Source of the DNA: Xanthostigma xanthostigma
Taxonomy: Eukaryota; Arthropoda; Insecta; Raphidioptera; Raphidiidae
Assembly (NCBI GenBank): GCA_963575645.1
Contig: OY754465.1
Coordinates: 29,151,501-29,215,500 of the forward strand
DNA length: 64,000 bases
Reading direction: 5' to 3'
Of the stretch, positions 52,758-64,000 are shown in pieces (position 1 is the first letter of the stretch; each line of letters starts with the position of its first letter). The notes beneath the pieces are model-generated. The model was not told the DNA's origin and did no database searches. It saw only the letters and a program-made list of their open reading frames with translations. Position numbers and translations under genes: made by a program.

Positions 52758-55700
52758 AAGTCTATTTACACTATAACATTCAGGTTTGGATCATTCTCTC
52801 ATAAGAAAATGCTAACTGCATATTAACCATTATTTTAACGCAGACAAGCAGTTTTTACATGCTTTACGACAATTAGGTGCAAATGAGCCCTTATAGGCAA
52901 AATTGCTTTAATTTACAAAGGTAAGTTTACTTACACTATAACATTCAGGTTTGGATCAATCTCTCATAAGAAAATGCAAGCTGCATATTAACTATTATTT
53001 TAACGCATACAAGCAGTTTTTACATGCTTTATGACAATTAGGTGCAAATGAGTCCTTATAAGTAAAATTGCTTTATTTCATGAGGGTAAGTTTATATACA
53101 CTATTACTTTCAGGTTTGGATCATTCTCTCATAAGAAAATGCAAACTGCATATTAACCATTATTTTAACGCAGACAAGCAGTTTTTACATGCTTCACGAC
53201 AATTGCGTGCAAATGAGTCCTTATAGGTAAACTTGCTTTATTTTACAAAGGTAAGTCCATTTACACTATAACATTCAGGTTTGGATCATTTTCTCAAAAG
53301 ATAATGCAAATTGATCATTTCCTATTATTTTCACGCAGACAAGCAGTATTTACAAGCTTTATGACAATTAGGTGCAAATGTGTCCTTATAGGTAAATTGC
53401 TTAATTTTACAAAGGCAAGTTTATTTATACTATATATTCAGGTTTGGATCATTCTCTCTTAAGAAAATGCAAACTGCACATTTACTATCATTTTAACGCA
53501 GACAATCAGTTTTTACATGCTTTACGACAATTAGGTGCAAATTAGTCCTTACAGGCAAAATTGCTTTATTTCATGAAGGTAAGTCTATTTACACTATAAC
53601 ATTCAGGTTTGGATCATTTTCTTATAAGAAAATGCAAACTGCATATTAACCATTATTTTAAAGCATACAAGCAGTTTTTACATGCTTTATGACAATTAGG
53701 GGCAAATGAGTCCTTATAGGCAAAATTGCTTTATTTCATGAAGGTAAGTCTATTTACACTATAACATTCAGGTTTGGATCATTCTCTCATAAGAAAATGC
53801 AACCTGCATATTAACCATTATTTTAACGCAGACAAGCAGTTTTTACATGCATTATGACAATTAGGGGCAAATGAGTCCTTATAGGCAAAAATGCTTTATT
53901 TCATGAAGGTATTACTATTTACACTATAACATTCAGGTTTGGATCATTCTCTCATAAGAAAATGCAAACTGCATATTAACCATTATTTTAACGCAGACAA
54001 GCAGTTTTTACATGCTTTACGACAATTAGGTGCAAATGAGTCCTTATAGGCAAAATTGCATTATTTTACAAAGGTAAGTTTACTTAAACTATAACATTCA
54101 GGTTTGGATCATTCTCTCATAAGAAAATGCAAACTGCATATTAACCATTATTTTAACGCAGACAAGCAGTTTTTACATGCTTTATGACAATTAGGTGCAA
54201 ATGAGTCTTTATAGGCAAAATTGCTTTATTTCATGTGGGTAAGTCTATTTACACTATAACCTTCAGGTTTGGATCATTCTCTCATAAGAAAATGCAACCT
54301 GCATATTTACTATCATTTTAACGCATACAAGCAGTTTTTACATGCTTATATGACAATTAGGTGCAAATGAGTCTTTATAAGCAAAATTGCTTTATTTCAT
54401 GAGGGTAAGTCTATTTACACTATAACATTTAGGTTTGGATCATTCTCTCATAAGAAAATGCAAACTGCATATTAACCATTATTTTACCGCTGACAAGCAG
54501 TTTTTACATGCATTACGACAATTAGGTGCAAATGAGTCCTTATAGGCAAAATTGCTTTATTTTACAAAGGTAAGTCTATTTACACTATAACATTCAGGTT
54601 TAGGTCATTCTCTCATAAGAAAATGCAAACTGCATATTAACCATTGTTTTGACGCAGACAAGCAGTTTTTACATGCTTCACGACAATTGCGTGCAAATAA
54701 GTCCTTATAGGCAAAATTGCTTTATTTTACAAAGGTAAGTCTATTTACACTATAACATTCAGGTTTAGATCATTTTCTCAAAAGATAATGAAAACTGATC
54801 ATTTCCTATTATTTTCACGCAGACAAGAAGTATTTACATGCTTTATGACAATTAGGTGCAAATGTGTCCTTATAGGCAAAATTGCTTTATTTTATGAAGG
54901 TAAGTCTACTTACACTATAACATTCAGGTTTAGATCATTCTCTCATAAGAAAAAGCAACCTGCATATTTACTATCATTTTAACGCATACAAGCAGTTTTT
55001 ACATGCTTATATGACAATTAGGTGCAAATGAGTCTTTATAAGCAAAATTGCTTTATTTCATGAGGGTAAGTCTACTTACACTATAACATTTAGGTTTGGA
55101 TCATTCTCTCATAAGAAAATGCAAACTGCATATTAACCATTATTTTAACGCTGACAAGTAGTTTTTACATGCTTCACGACAATTAGGTGCAAATGAGTCC
55201 TTAGAGGCAAAATTGCTTTATTTTACAAAGGCAAGTCTATTTACACTATAACATTCAGGTTTGGATATTCTCTCATAAGAAAATGCAAACTGCACATTTA
55301 CTATCATTTTAACGCAGACAAGCAGTTTTTACATGCTTTACGACAATTAGGTGCAAATTAGTCCTTATAGGCAAAATTGCTTTATTTCATGAAGGTAAGT
55401 CTATTTACACTATAACATTCAGGTTTGGATCATTCTCTCATAAGAAAATGCTAACTGCATATTAACCATTATTTTAACGCAGACAAGCAGTTTTTACATG
55501 CTTTACGACAATTAGGTGCAAATGAGCCCTTATAGGCAAAATTGCTTTATTTCACAAAGGTAAGTTTACTTACACTATAACATTCAGGTTTGGATCAATC
55601 TCTCATAAGAAAATGCAAGCTGCATATTAACTATTATTTCAACGCATACAAGCTGTTCTTACATGCTTTATGACAATTAGGTGCAAATGAGTCCTTAAAG

Positions 55701-56056
55701 GCAAAATTGCTTTATTTCATGAGGGTAAGTCTATTTACACTATTACATTCAGGTTTGGATCATTCTCTCATAAGAAAATGCAAACTGCATATTTACTATC
55801 ATTTTCACGCAGACAAGCAGTTTTTACATGTTTTACGACAATTAGGTGCAAATAAGTCCTTAAAGGCAAAATTGTTTTATTTCACAAAGGTAAGTCTACT
55901 TTCACTATAACATTCAGGTTTGGATCATTCTCTCATAAGAAAATGCAAACTGCATAATAACTATTATTTTAACGCATACAAGCAGTTTTTACATGCTTTA
56001 TGACAATTAGGGGCAAATGAGTCCTTATAGGCAAAATTGCTTTATTTCATGAAGGT
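52758..56056 (+). repeat. 18-monomer HOR, copy 2 expanded to 20 monomers (3,299 bp)
   Basis: Same order as copy 1, but 330 bp longer: near 55.6-55.9 kb it retains two monomers (AAGCTGTTCTTACATGC and the ACTATTACATTC monomer) that copy 1 lacks at about 52.7 kb. These monomers belong to the 659-bp 4-mer. Confidence 0.85.
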
Positions 56057-58250
56057 AAGTCTATTTACACTATAACATTCAGGTTTGGATCATTCTCTCA
56101 TAAGAAAATGCTAACTGCATATTAACCATTATTTTAACGCAGACAAGCAGTTTTTACATGCTTTACGACAATTAGGTGCAAATGAGCCCTTATAGGCAAA
56201 CTTGCTTTAATTTACAAAGGTAAGTTTACTTACACTATAACATTCAGGTTTGGATCAATCTCTCATAAGAAAATGCAAGCTGCATATTAACTATTATTTT
56301 AACGCATACAAGCAGTTTTTACATGCTTTATGACAATTAGGTGCAAATGAGTCCTTATAAGTAAAATTGCTTTATTTCATGAGGGTAAGTTTATATACAC
56401 TATTACTTTCAGGTTTGGATCATTCTCTCATAAGAAAATGCAAACTGCATATTAACCATTATTTTAACGCAGACAAGCAGTTTTTACATGCTTCACGACA
56501 ATTGCGTGCAAATGAGTCCTTATAGGTAAACTTGCTTTATTTTACAAAGGTAAGTCCATTTACACTATAACATTCAGGTTTGGATCATTTTCTCAAAAGA
56601 TAATGCAAATTGATCATTTCCTATTATTTTCACGCAGACAAGCAGTATTTACAAGCTTTATAACAATTAGGTGCAAATGTGTCCTTATAGGTAAATTGCT
56701 TAATTTAACAAAGGCAAGTTTATTTACACTATATATTCAGGTTTGGATCATTCTCTCTTAAGAAAATGCAAACTGCACATTTACTATCATTTTAACGCAG
56801 ACAATCAGTTTTTACATGCTTTACGACAATTAGGTGCAAATTAGTCCTTACAGGCAAAATTGCTTTATTTCATGAAGGTAAGTCTATTTACACTATAACA
56901 TTCAGGTTTGGATCATTTTCTCATAAGAAAATGCAAACTGCATATTAACCATTATTTTAAAGCATACAAGCAGTTTTTACATGCTTTATGACAATTAGGG
57001 GCAAATGAGTCCTTATAGGCAAAATTGCTTTATTTCATGAAGGTAAGTCTATTTACACTATAACATTCAGGTTTGGATCATTCTCTCATAAGAAAATGCA
57101 AACTGCATATTAACCATTATTTTAACGCAGACAAGCAGTTTTTACATGCATTATGACAATTAGGGGCAAATGAGTCCTTATAGGCAAAAATGCTTTATTT
57201 CATGAAGGTATTACTATTTACACTATAACATTCAGGTTTGGATCATTCTCTCATAAGAAAATGCAAACTGCATATTAACCATTATTTTAACGCAGACAAG
57301 CAGTTTTTACATGCTTTACGACAATTAGGTGCAAATGAGTCCTTATAGGCAAAATTGCATTATTTTACAAAGGTAAGTTTACTTAAACTATAACATTCAG
57401 GTTTGGATCATTCTCTCATAAGAAAATGCAAACTGCATATTAACCATTATTTTAACGCAGACAAGCAGTTTTTACATGCTTTATGACAATTAGGTGCAAA
57501 TGAGTCTTTATAGGCAAAATTGCTTTATTTCATGAGGGTAAGTCTATTTACACTATAACCTTCAGGTTTGGATCATTCTCTCATAAGAAAATGCAACCTT
57601 CATATTTACTATCATTTTAACGCATACAAGCAGTTTTTACATGCTTTATGACAATTAGTTGCAAATGAGTCTTTATAAGCAAAATTGCTTTATTTCATGA
57701 GGGTAAGTCTATTTACACTATAACATTTAGGTTTGGATCATTCTCTCATAAGAAAATGCAAACTGCATATTAACCATTATTTTAACGCTGACAAGCAGTT
57801 TTTACATGCTTTACGACAATTAGGTGCAAATGAGTCCTTATAGGCAAAATTGCTTTATTTTACAAAGGTAAGTCTATTTAGACTATAACATTCAGGTTTA
57901 GGTCATTCTCTCATAAGAAAATGCAAACTGCATATTAACCATTGTTTTGACGCAGACAAGCAGTTTTTACATGCTTCACGACAATTGCGTGCAAATAAGT
58001 CCTTATAGGCAAAATTGCTTTATTTTACAAAGGTAAGTCTATTTACACTATAACATTCAGGTTTAGATCATTTTCTCAAAAGATAATGAAAACTGATCAT
58101 TTCCTATTATTTTCACGCAGACAAGAAGTATTTACATGCTTTATGACAATTAGGTGCAAATGTGTCCTTATAGGCAAAATTGCTTTATTTTATGAAGGTT
58201 AGTCTACTTACACTATAACATTCAGGTTTAGATCATTCTCTCATAAGAAA
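56057..58250 (+). repeat. 18-monomer HOR, copy 3 (partial)
   Basis: It matches copy 2 at an offset of 3,299 bp until about 58.25 kb, where a TTTTGACGC monomer replaces the CAACCTGCATATTT monomer. Confidence 0.83.
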
Positions 58251-59720
58251 ATGCAAACTGCATATTAACCATTATTTTGACGCAGACAAGCAGTTTTTAC
58301 ATACTTCACGACAATTGCGTGCAAATGAGACCTTATAGGCAAAATTGCTTTATTTCACAAAGGTAAATCTATTTACACTATAACATTCAGGTTTGGATCA
58401 TTCTCTCAAACGATAATGCAAACTGATAATTTCCTATTATTTTCACGCAGACAAGCAGTATTTAAATGCTTTATGATAATTAGGTGCAAATGAGTCCTTA
58501 TAGGCAAAATTGCTTTATTTCACAAAGGTAAGTCTACTTACACTATAACATTCAGGTTTGGATCATTCTCTCATTAGAAAATGAAAACTGCATATTTACT
58601 ATCATTTTTACGCAGACAAGTAGTTTTTACATGCTTCACGACAATTAGGTGCAAATGAGTCCTTAGAGGCAAAATTGCTTTATTTTACAAAGGCAAGTCT
58701 ATTTACACTATAACATTCAGGTTTGGATATTCTCTCATAAGAAAATGCAAACTGCATATTAACCATTATTATAACGCAGACAAGCAGTTTTTACATGCTT
58801 TACGACAATTAGGTGCTAATGAGTCCTTATAGGCAAAATTGCTTTATTTCACAAAGGTAAGTTTACTTACACTTTAACATTCAGGTTTGGATCATTCTCT
58901 CATAAGAAAATGCAAACTGCATATTAACTATTATTTTAACGCATTTAAGCAGTTTTTACATGCTTTATGACAATTAGGGGCAAATGAGTCCTTATAGGCA
59001 AAATTGCTTTATTTCATGAAGGTAAGTCTATTTACACTATAACATTCAGGTTTGGATCATTCTCTCATAAGAAAATGCTAACTGCATATTAACCATTATT
59101 TTAACGCAGACAAGCAGTTTTTACATGCTTTACGACAATTAGGTGCAAATGAGCCCTTATAGGCAAAATTGCTTTATTTCACAAAGGTAAGTTTACTTAC
59201 ACTATAACATTCAGGTTTGTATCAATCTCTCATAAGAAAATGCAAGCTGCATATTAACTATTATTTTAACGCATACAAGCTGTTCTTACATGCTTTATGA
59301 CAATTAGGTGCAAATGAGTCCTTATAGGCAAAATTGCTTTATTTAATGAGGGTAAGTCTATTTACACTATTACATTCAGGTTTGGATCATTCTCTCATAA
59401 GAAAATGCAAACTGCATATTTACTATCATTTTCACGCAGACAAGCAGTTTTTACATGTTTTACGACAATTAGGTGCAAATAAGTCCTTAAAGGCAAAATT
59501 GTTTTATTTCACAAAGGTAAGTCTACTTTCACTATAACATTCAGGTTTGGATCATTCTCTCATAAGAAAATGCAAACTGCATATTAACCATTATTTAAAC
59601 GCAAACAAGTAGTTTTTAAATGCTTTACGACAATTAGGTGCAAATGAGTCTTTATAGGCAAAATTGCTTTATTTCATGAGGGTAAATCTATTTACACTAT
59701 AACATTCAGGTTTAGATCAT
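58251..59720 (+). repeat. Satellite with a further 4-mer block
   Basis: It holds TGATAATTTCC and GGATATTCTCTC monomers and, from about 59024, another copy of the 659-bp 4-mer order (ATGCTAACTGCAT, GAGCCCTT, AAGCTGTTCTTACATGC, ACTATTACATTC). No gene is seen. Confidence 0.75.
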
Positions 59721-62700
59721 TCTCTCATAAGAAAATGCAAACTGCATATTTACTATCATTTTAACGCATACAAGCAGTTTTTACATGCTTTATGACAATT
59801 AGGTGCAAATGAGTCTTTATATGCAAAATTGCTTTATTTCATGAGGGTAAGTCTATTTACACTATAACATTCAGGTTTGGATCATTCTCTCATAAGAAAA
59901 TGCAAACTGCATATTAACCATTATTTTAACGCATACAATCAGTTTTTACATGCTATATGACAATTAGGGGCAAATGAGTCCTTATAGGCAAAATTGCTTT
60001 ATTTCATGAAGGTAGTCTATTTACACTATAACATTCAGGTTTGGATCATTCTCTCATAAGAAAATGCAAATTGCACATTAACTATCATTTTAACGCAGAC
60101 ACTCAGTTTTTACATGCTTTATGACAATAAGGTGCAAATTAGTCCTTAAAGGCAAAATTGTTTTATTTTACAAAGGTTAGTCTACTTTCACTATAACATT
60201 CAGGTTTGGATCATTCTCTCATAAGAAAATGCAAACTGCATATTAACCATTATTTTAACGCAGACAAGCAGTTTTTACATGCATTATGACAATTAGGTGC
60301 AAATGAGCCCTTATAGGCAAAATTGCTTTAATTTACAAAGGTAAGTTTACTTACACTATAACATTCAGGTTTTGATCATTCTCTCATAAGAAAATGCAAA
60401 CTGCATATTAACTATTATTTTAACGCATACAAGCAGTTTTTACATGCTTTATGACAATTAGGGGCAAATGAGTCGTTATAGGCAAAATTGCTTTATTTCA
60501 TGAAGGTAAGTCTATTTACACTATAACATTCAGGTTTGGTTCATTCTCTCATAAGAAAATGCTAACTGCATATTAACCATTATTTTAACGCAGACAAGCA
60601 GTTTTTACATGCATTATGACAATTAGGGGCAAATGAGTCCTTATGAGCAAAATTGCTTTATTTCATAAAGGTAAGTCTGTTTACACTATAACATTCAGCT
60701 TTGGATTATTTTCTCATAAGAAAATGCAAACTGCATATTAACCATTATTTTAACGCAGACTAGCAGTTTTTACATGCTTTACGACAATTAGGTGCTAATG
60801 AGTCCTTATAGGCAAAATTGCTTTATTTCACAAAGGTAAGTTTACTTACACTATAACATTCAGGTTTGGATCATTCTCTCATAAGAAAATGCAAACTGCA
60901 TATTAACTATTATTTTAACGCATACAAGCAGTTTTTACATGCTTTATGACAATTAGGGGCAAATGAGTCCTTATAGGCAAAATTGCTTTATTTCATGAAG
61001 GTAAGTCTATTTACACTATAACATTCAGGTTTGGATCATTCTCTGATAAGAAAATGCTAACTGCATATTAACCATTATTTTAACGCAGACAAGCAGTTTT
61101 TACATGCTTTACGACAATTAGGTGCAAATGAGCCCTTATAGGCAAAATTGCTTTATTTCACAAAGGTAAGTTTACTTACACTATAACATTCAGGTTTGGA
61201 TCAATCTCTCATAAGAAAATGCAAGCTGCATATTAACTATTATTTTAACGCATACAAGCAGTTTTTACATGCTTTATGACAATTAGGTGCAAATGAGTCC
61301 TTATAAGTAAAATTGCTTTATTTCATGAGGGTAAGTTTATATACACTATTACTTTCAGGTTTGGATCATTCTCTCATAAGAAAATGCAAACTGCATATTA
61401 ACCATTATTTTAACGCAGACAAGCAGTTTTTACATGCTTTATGACAATTAGGTGCAAATGAGTCTTTATAGGCAAAATTGCTTTATTTTATGAGGGTAAG
61501 TCTATTTACACTATAACATTCAGGTTTGGATCATTCTCTCATAAGAAAATGCAAACTGCATATTAACCATTATTTTAACGCAGAAAAGCAGTTTTTACAT
61601 GGTTTACAACAATTAGGTGCAAATAAGTCCTTAAAGGCAAAATTGTTTTATTTTACAAAGGTAAGTCTACTTTCACTATAACATTCAGGTTTGGATCATT
61701 CTCTCATAAGAAAATGCAAACTGCATATTAACCATTATTTTAACGCAGACAAGCAGTTTTTACATGCTTTACGACAATTAGGTGCAAATAAGTCCTTAAA
61801 GGCAAAATTGCTTTATTTTACAAAGGTAAGTTTACTTAAACTGTAACATTCAGGTTTAGATCATTCTCTCATAAGAAAATGCAAACTGCATATTACCTAT
61901 TATTTTAACGCATACAAGCAGTTTTTACATGCTTTATGACAATTAGGTGCAAATGAGTCTTTATAGGCAAAATTGCTTTATTTCATGAAGGTAAGTCTAT
62001 TTACACTATAACATTCAGGTTTGGATCATTCTCTCATAAGAAAATGCAAACTGCATATTAACCATTATTTTAACGCTGACAAGCAGTTTGACATGCTTTA
62101 CGACAATTAGGTGCAAATGATTCCTTATAGGCAAAATTGCTTTATTTTACAAAGGTAAGTCTATTTTCACTATAACATTCAGGTTTGGATCATTCTCTCA
62201 TAAGAAAATGCAAACTGCATATTAACCATTATTTTAACGCATACAAGCAGTTTTTACATGCTTTATGACAATTAGGGTCAAATGAGTCCTTATAGGCAAA
62301 ATTGCTTTATTTCATAAAGGTAAGTCTATTTACACTATAACATTCAGGTTTGGATCATTCTCTTATAAGAAAATGCAAACTGCATATTAACCATTATTTT
62401 AACGCTGACAAGCAGTTTTAACATGCTTTACGACAATTAGGTGCAAATGAGTCCTTATAGGCAAAATTGCTTTATTTTATGAGGGTAAGTCTATTTACAC
62501 TATACAATTCAGGTTTGGATCATTCTCTCATAAGAAAATGCAAACTGCATATTTACCATCATTTTCACGCAGACAAGCAGTTTTCACATGTTTTACGACA
62601 ATTAGGTGGAAAAAGTCCTTAAAGGCAAAATTGTTTTATTTCACAAAGGTAAGTCTACTTTCACTATAACATTCAGGTTTGGATCATTCTCTCATAAGAA

Positions 62701-64000
62701 AATGCAAACTGCATATTAACCATTATTTTAACGCAGACAAGCAGTTTTTGTATGCTTCACGACAATTGCGTGCAAATGAGTCCTTATAGGCAAAATTGCT
62801 TTATTTTACAAAGGTAAGTCTATTTACACTATAACATTCAGGTTTGGATCATTCTCTCATAAGAAAATGCAAACTGCATATTAACCATTATTTATGAGTC
62901 TTTATAGGCAAAATTGCTTTATTTCATGAGGGTAAATCTATTTACACTATAACATTCAGGTTTGGATCATTCTCTCATAAGAAAATGCAAACTGCATATT
63001 TACTATCATTTTAACGCATACAAGCAGTTTTTACATGCTTTATGACAATTAGGTGCAAATGAGTCTTTATATGCAAAATTGCTTTATTTCATGAGGGTAA
63101 GTCTATTTACACTATAACATTCAGGTTTGGATCATTCTCTCATAAGAAAATGCAAACTGCATATTAACCATTATTTTAACGCATACAATCAGTTTTTACA
63201 TGCTATATGACAATTAGGGGCAAATGAGTCCTTATAGGCAAAATTGCTTTATTTCATGAAGGTAGTCTATTTACACTATAACATTCAGGTTTGGATCATT
63301 CTCTCATAAGAAAATGCAAATTGCACATTAACTATCATTTTAACGCAGACACTCAGTTTTTACATGCTTTACGACAATAAGGTGCAAATTAGTCCTTAAA
63401 GGCAAAATTGTTTTATTTTACAAAGGTTAGTCTACTTTCACTATAACATTCAGGTTTGGATCATTCTCTCATAAGAAAATGCAAACTGCATATTAACCAT
63501 TATTTTAACGCAGACAAGCAGTTTTTACATGCATTATGACAATTAGGGGCAAATGAGTCCTTATAGGCAAAATTGCTTTATTTCATGAAGGTAAGTCTGT
63601 TTACACTATAACATTCAGCTTTGGATTATTTTCTCAAAAGAAAATGCAAACTGCATATTAACCATTATTTTAACGCAGACTAGCAGTTTTTACATGCTTT
63701 ACGACAATTAGGTGCTAATGAGTCCTTATAGGCAAAATTGCTTTATTTCACAAAGGTAAGTTTACTTACACTCTAACATTCTGGTTTGGATCATTCTCTC
63801 ATAAGAAAATGCAAACTGCATATTAACCATTATTTTAACGCATACAAGCAGTTTTTACATGCTTTATGACAATTAGGGGCAAATGAGTCCTTATAGGCAA
63901 AATTGCTTTATTTCATGAAGGTAAGTCTATTTACACTATAACATTCAGGTTTGGATCATTCTCTCATAAGAAAATGCTAACTGCATATTAACCATTATTT
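59721..64000 (+). repeat. Right-end HOR of about 3.25 kb, one full copy and a partial
   Basis: GCATACAATCAG at 59931 recurs at 63181, an offset of 3,250 bp. GTAAGTCTGTTTACAC at 60671 recurs at 63591 with an offset of 2,920, two monomers less. Between them, 62.0-62.9 kb resembles the start of the left super-HOR (CAGTTTGACATGC, TTTTAACATGC, CACATGTTTTACG, TTTTTGTATGC). The array continues past the window. Confidence 0.75.
62816..62933 (+). repeat. Truncated monomer (118 bp, 47-bp deletion)
   Basis: TTAACCATTATTTA at 62881-62894 joins directly to TGAGTCTTTATAGG. Compared with the intact relative at about 59570-59650, 47 bases of the monomer middle are missing, giving 118 bp between successive boxes. 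It is the largest intramonomer deletion I saw. Confidence 0.88.

Larger units (their letters stand above)
33027..64000 (+). repeat. 165-bp satellite array, right part
   Basis: This is the same monomer family in the same orientation, resuming exactly where the retrotransposon ends and running to the window edge. The first monomer is the missing half of the one cut at 27571. From about 37.6 kb the order of variants changes and shorter higher-order units replace the roughly 9.4-kb unit. Variants more common here include ATGCTAACTGCAT with GAGCCCTTATAGG, and ATGCAACCTGCAT. I found no interruption other than small indels, and no gene. Confidence 0.97.

Noticed and set aside
1..64000. CRISPR array
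   Set aside because: The repeats are contiguous 165-bp monomers with no unique spacers, and the retroelement is eukaryotic in type.
1..64000. CENP-B box in the monomer
   Set aside because: I found no TTCG....A..CGGG core in the consensus or in the variants I read.

Overview
The window looks like a piece of an animal, probably arthropod, heterochromatic or centromere-like tandem-repeat array. A single 5,455-bp Ty3/gypsy-type LTR retrotransposon interrupts it. Everything outside the element (1-27571 and 33027-64000) is one AT-rich satellite with a 165-bp monomer (about 32% GC in the consensus I read), all head to tail on the same strand, roughly 355 monomers in all. I see no host gene, tRNA, rRNA or unique flanking DNA, and neither end of the array is reached. 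The animal assignment rests on the retrotransposon primer binding site, which matches the 3' end of animal initiator-Met tRNA. The arthropod guess is weaker and is inference.

The satellite is organised in nested higher-order repeats (HORs). From 1 to 37588 there are three successive copies of a super-repeat whose size, once insertions are subtracted, is 9,061, 9,390 and 9,721 bp (about 55-59 monomers). Copy 1 (1-13018) is enlarged by a tandem duplication of exactly 3,957 bp (24 monomers; 5824-9780 and 9781-13737) in which I noticed only two base differences. Copy 2 is 13019-22408. Copy 3 (22409-37588) carries the retrotransposon. From 37.6 kb rightward the array changes regime to shorter HORs: 2,473 bp (15-mer), 990 bp (6-mer), 659 bp (4-mer), 2,969/3,299 bp (18/20-mer) and a roughly 3.25-kb unit at the right end.

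The retrotransposon (27572-33026) has two 526-bp LTRs that I read as identical, TG...CA ends, an AAAC target-site duplication, a tRNA-iMet primer binding site, gag, a pol region and a polypurine tract directly before the 3' LTR. Gag ends at a canonical -1 frameshift heptamer (A_AAA_AAC followed by UAG) with an 8-bp hairpin 9 nt downstream, and pol lies in the -1 frame. Pol encodes protease, reverse transcriptase, RNase H and integrase, but a one-base frame change near 30741 separates reverse transcriptase from RNase H, so this copy looks defective unless the base is an assembly error or a recoding site. There is no env and no chromodomain. The insertion point is the centre of the small dyad ATGCA-AAC-TGCAT found in many monomers, and intact empty paralogues of the site survive at 5985-5988 and 9942-9945.

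The short open frames in the satellite are not genes. They arise because 165 is divisible by three, so a frame continues across monomers wherever the usual TAA is lost.
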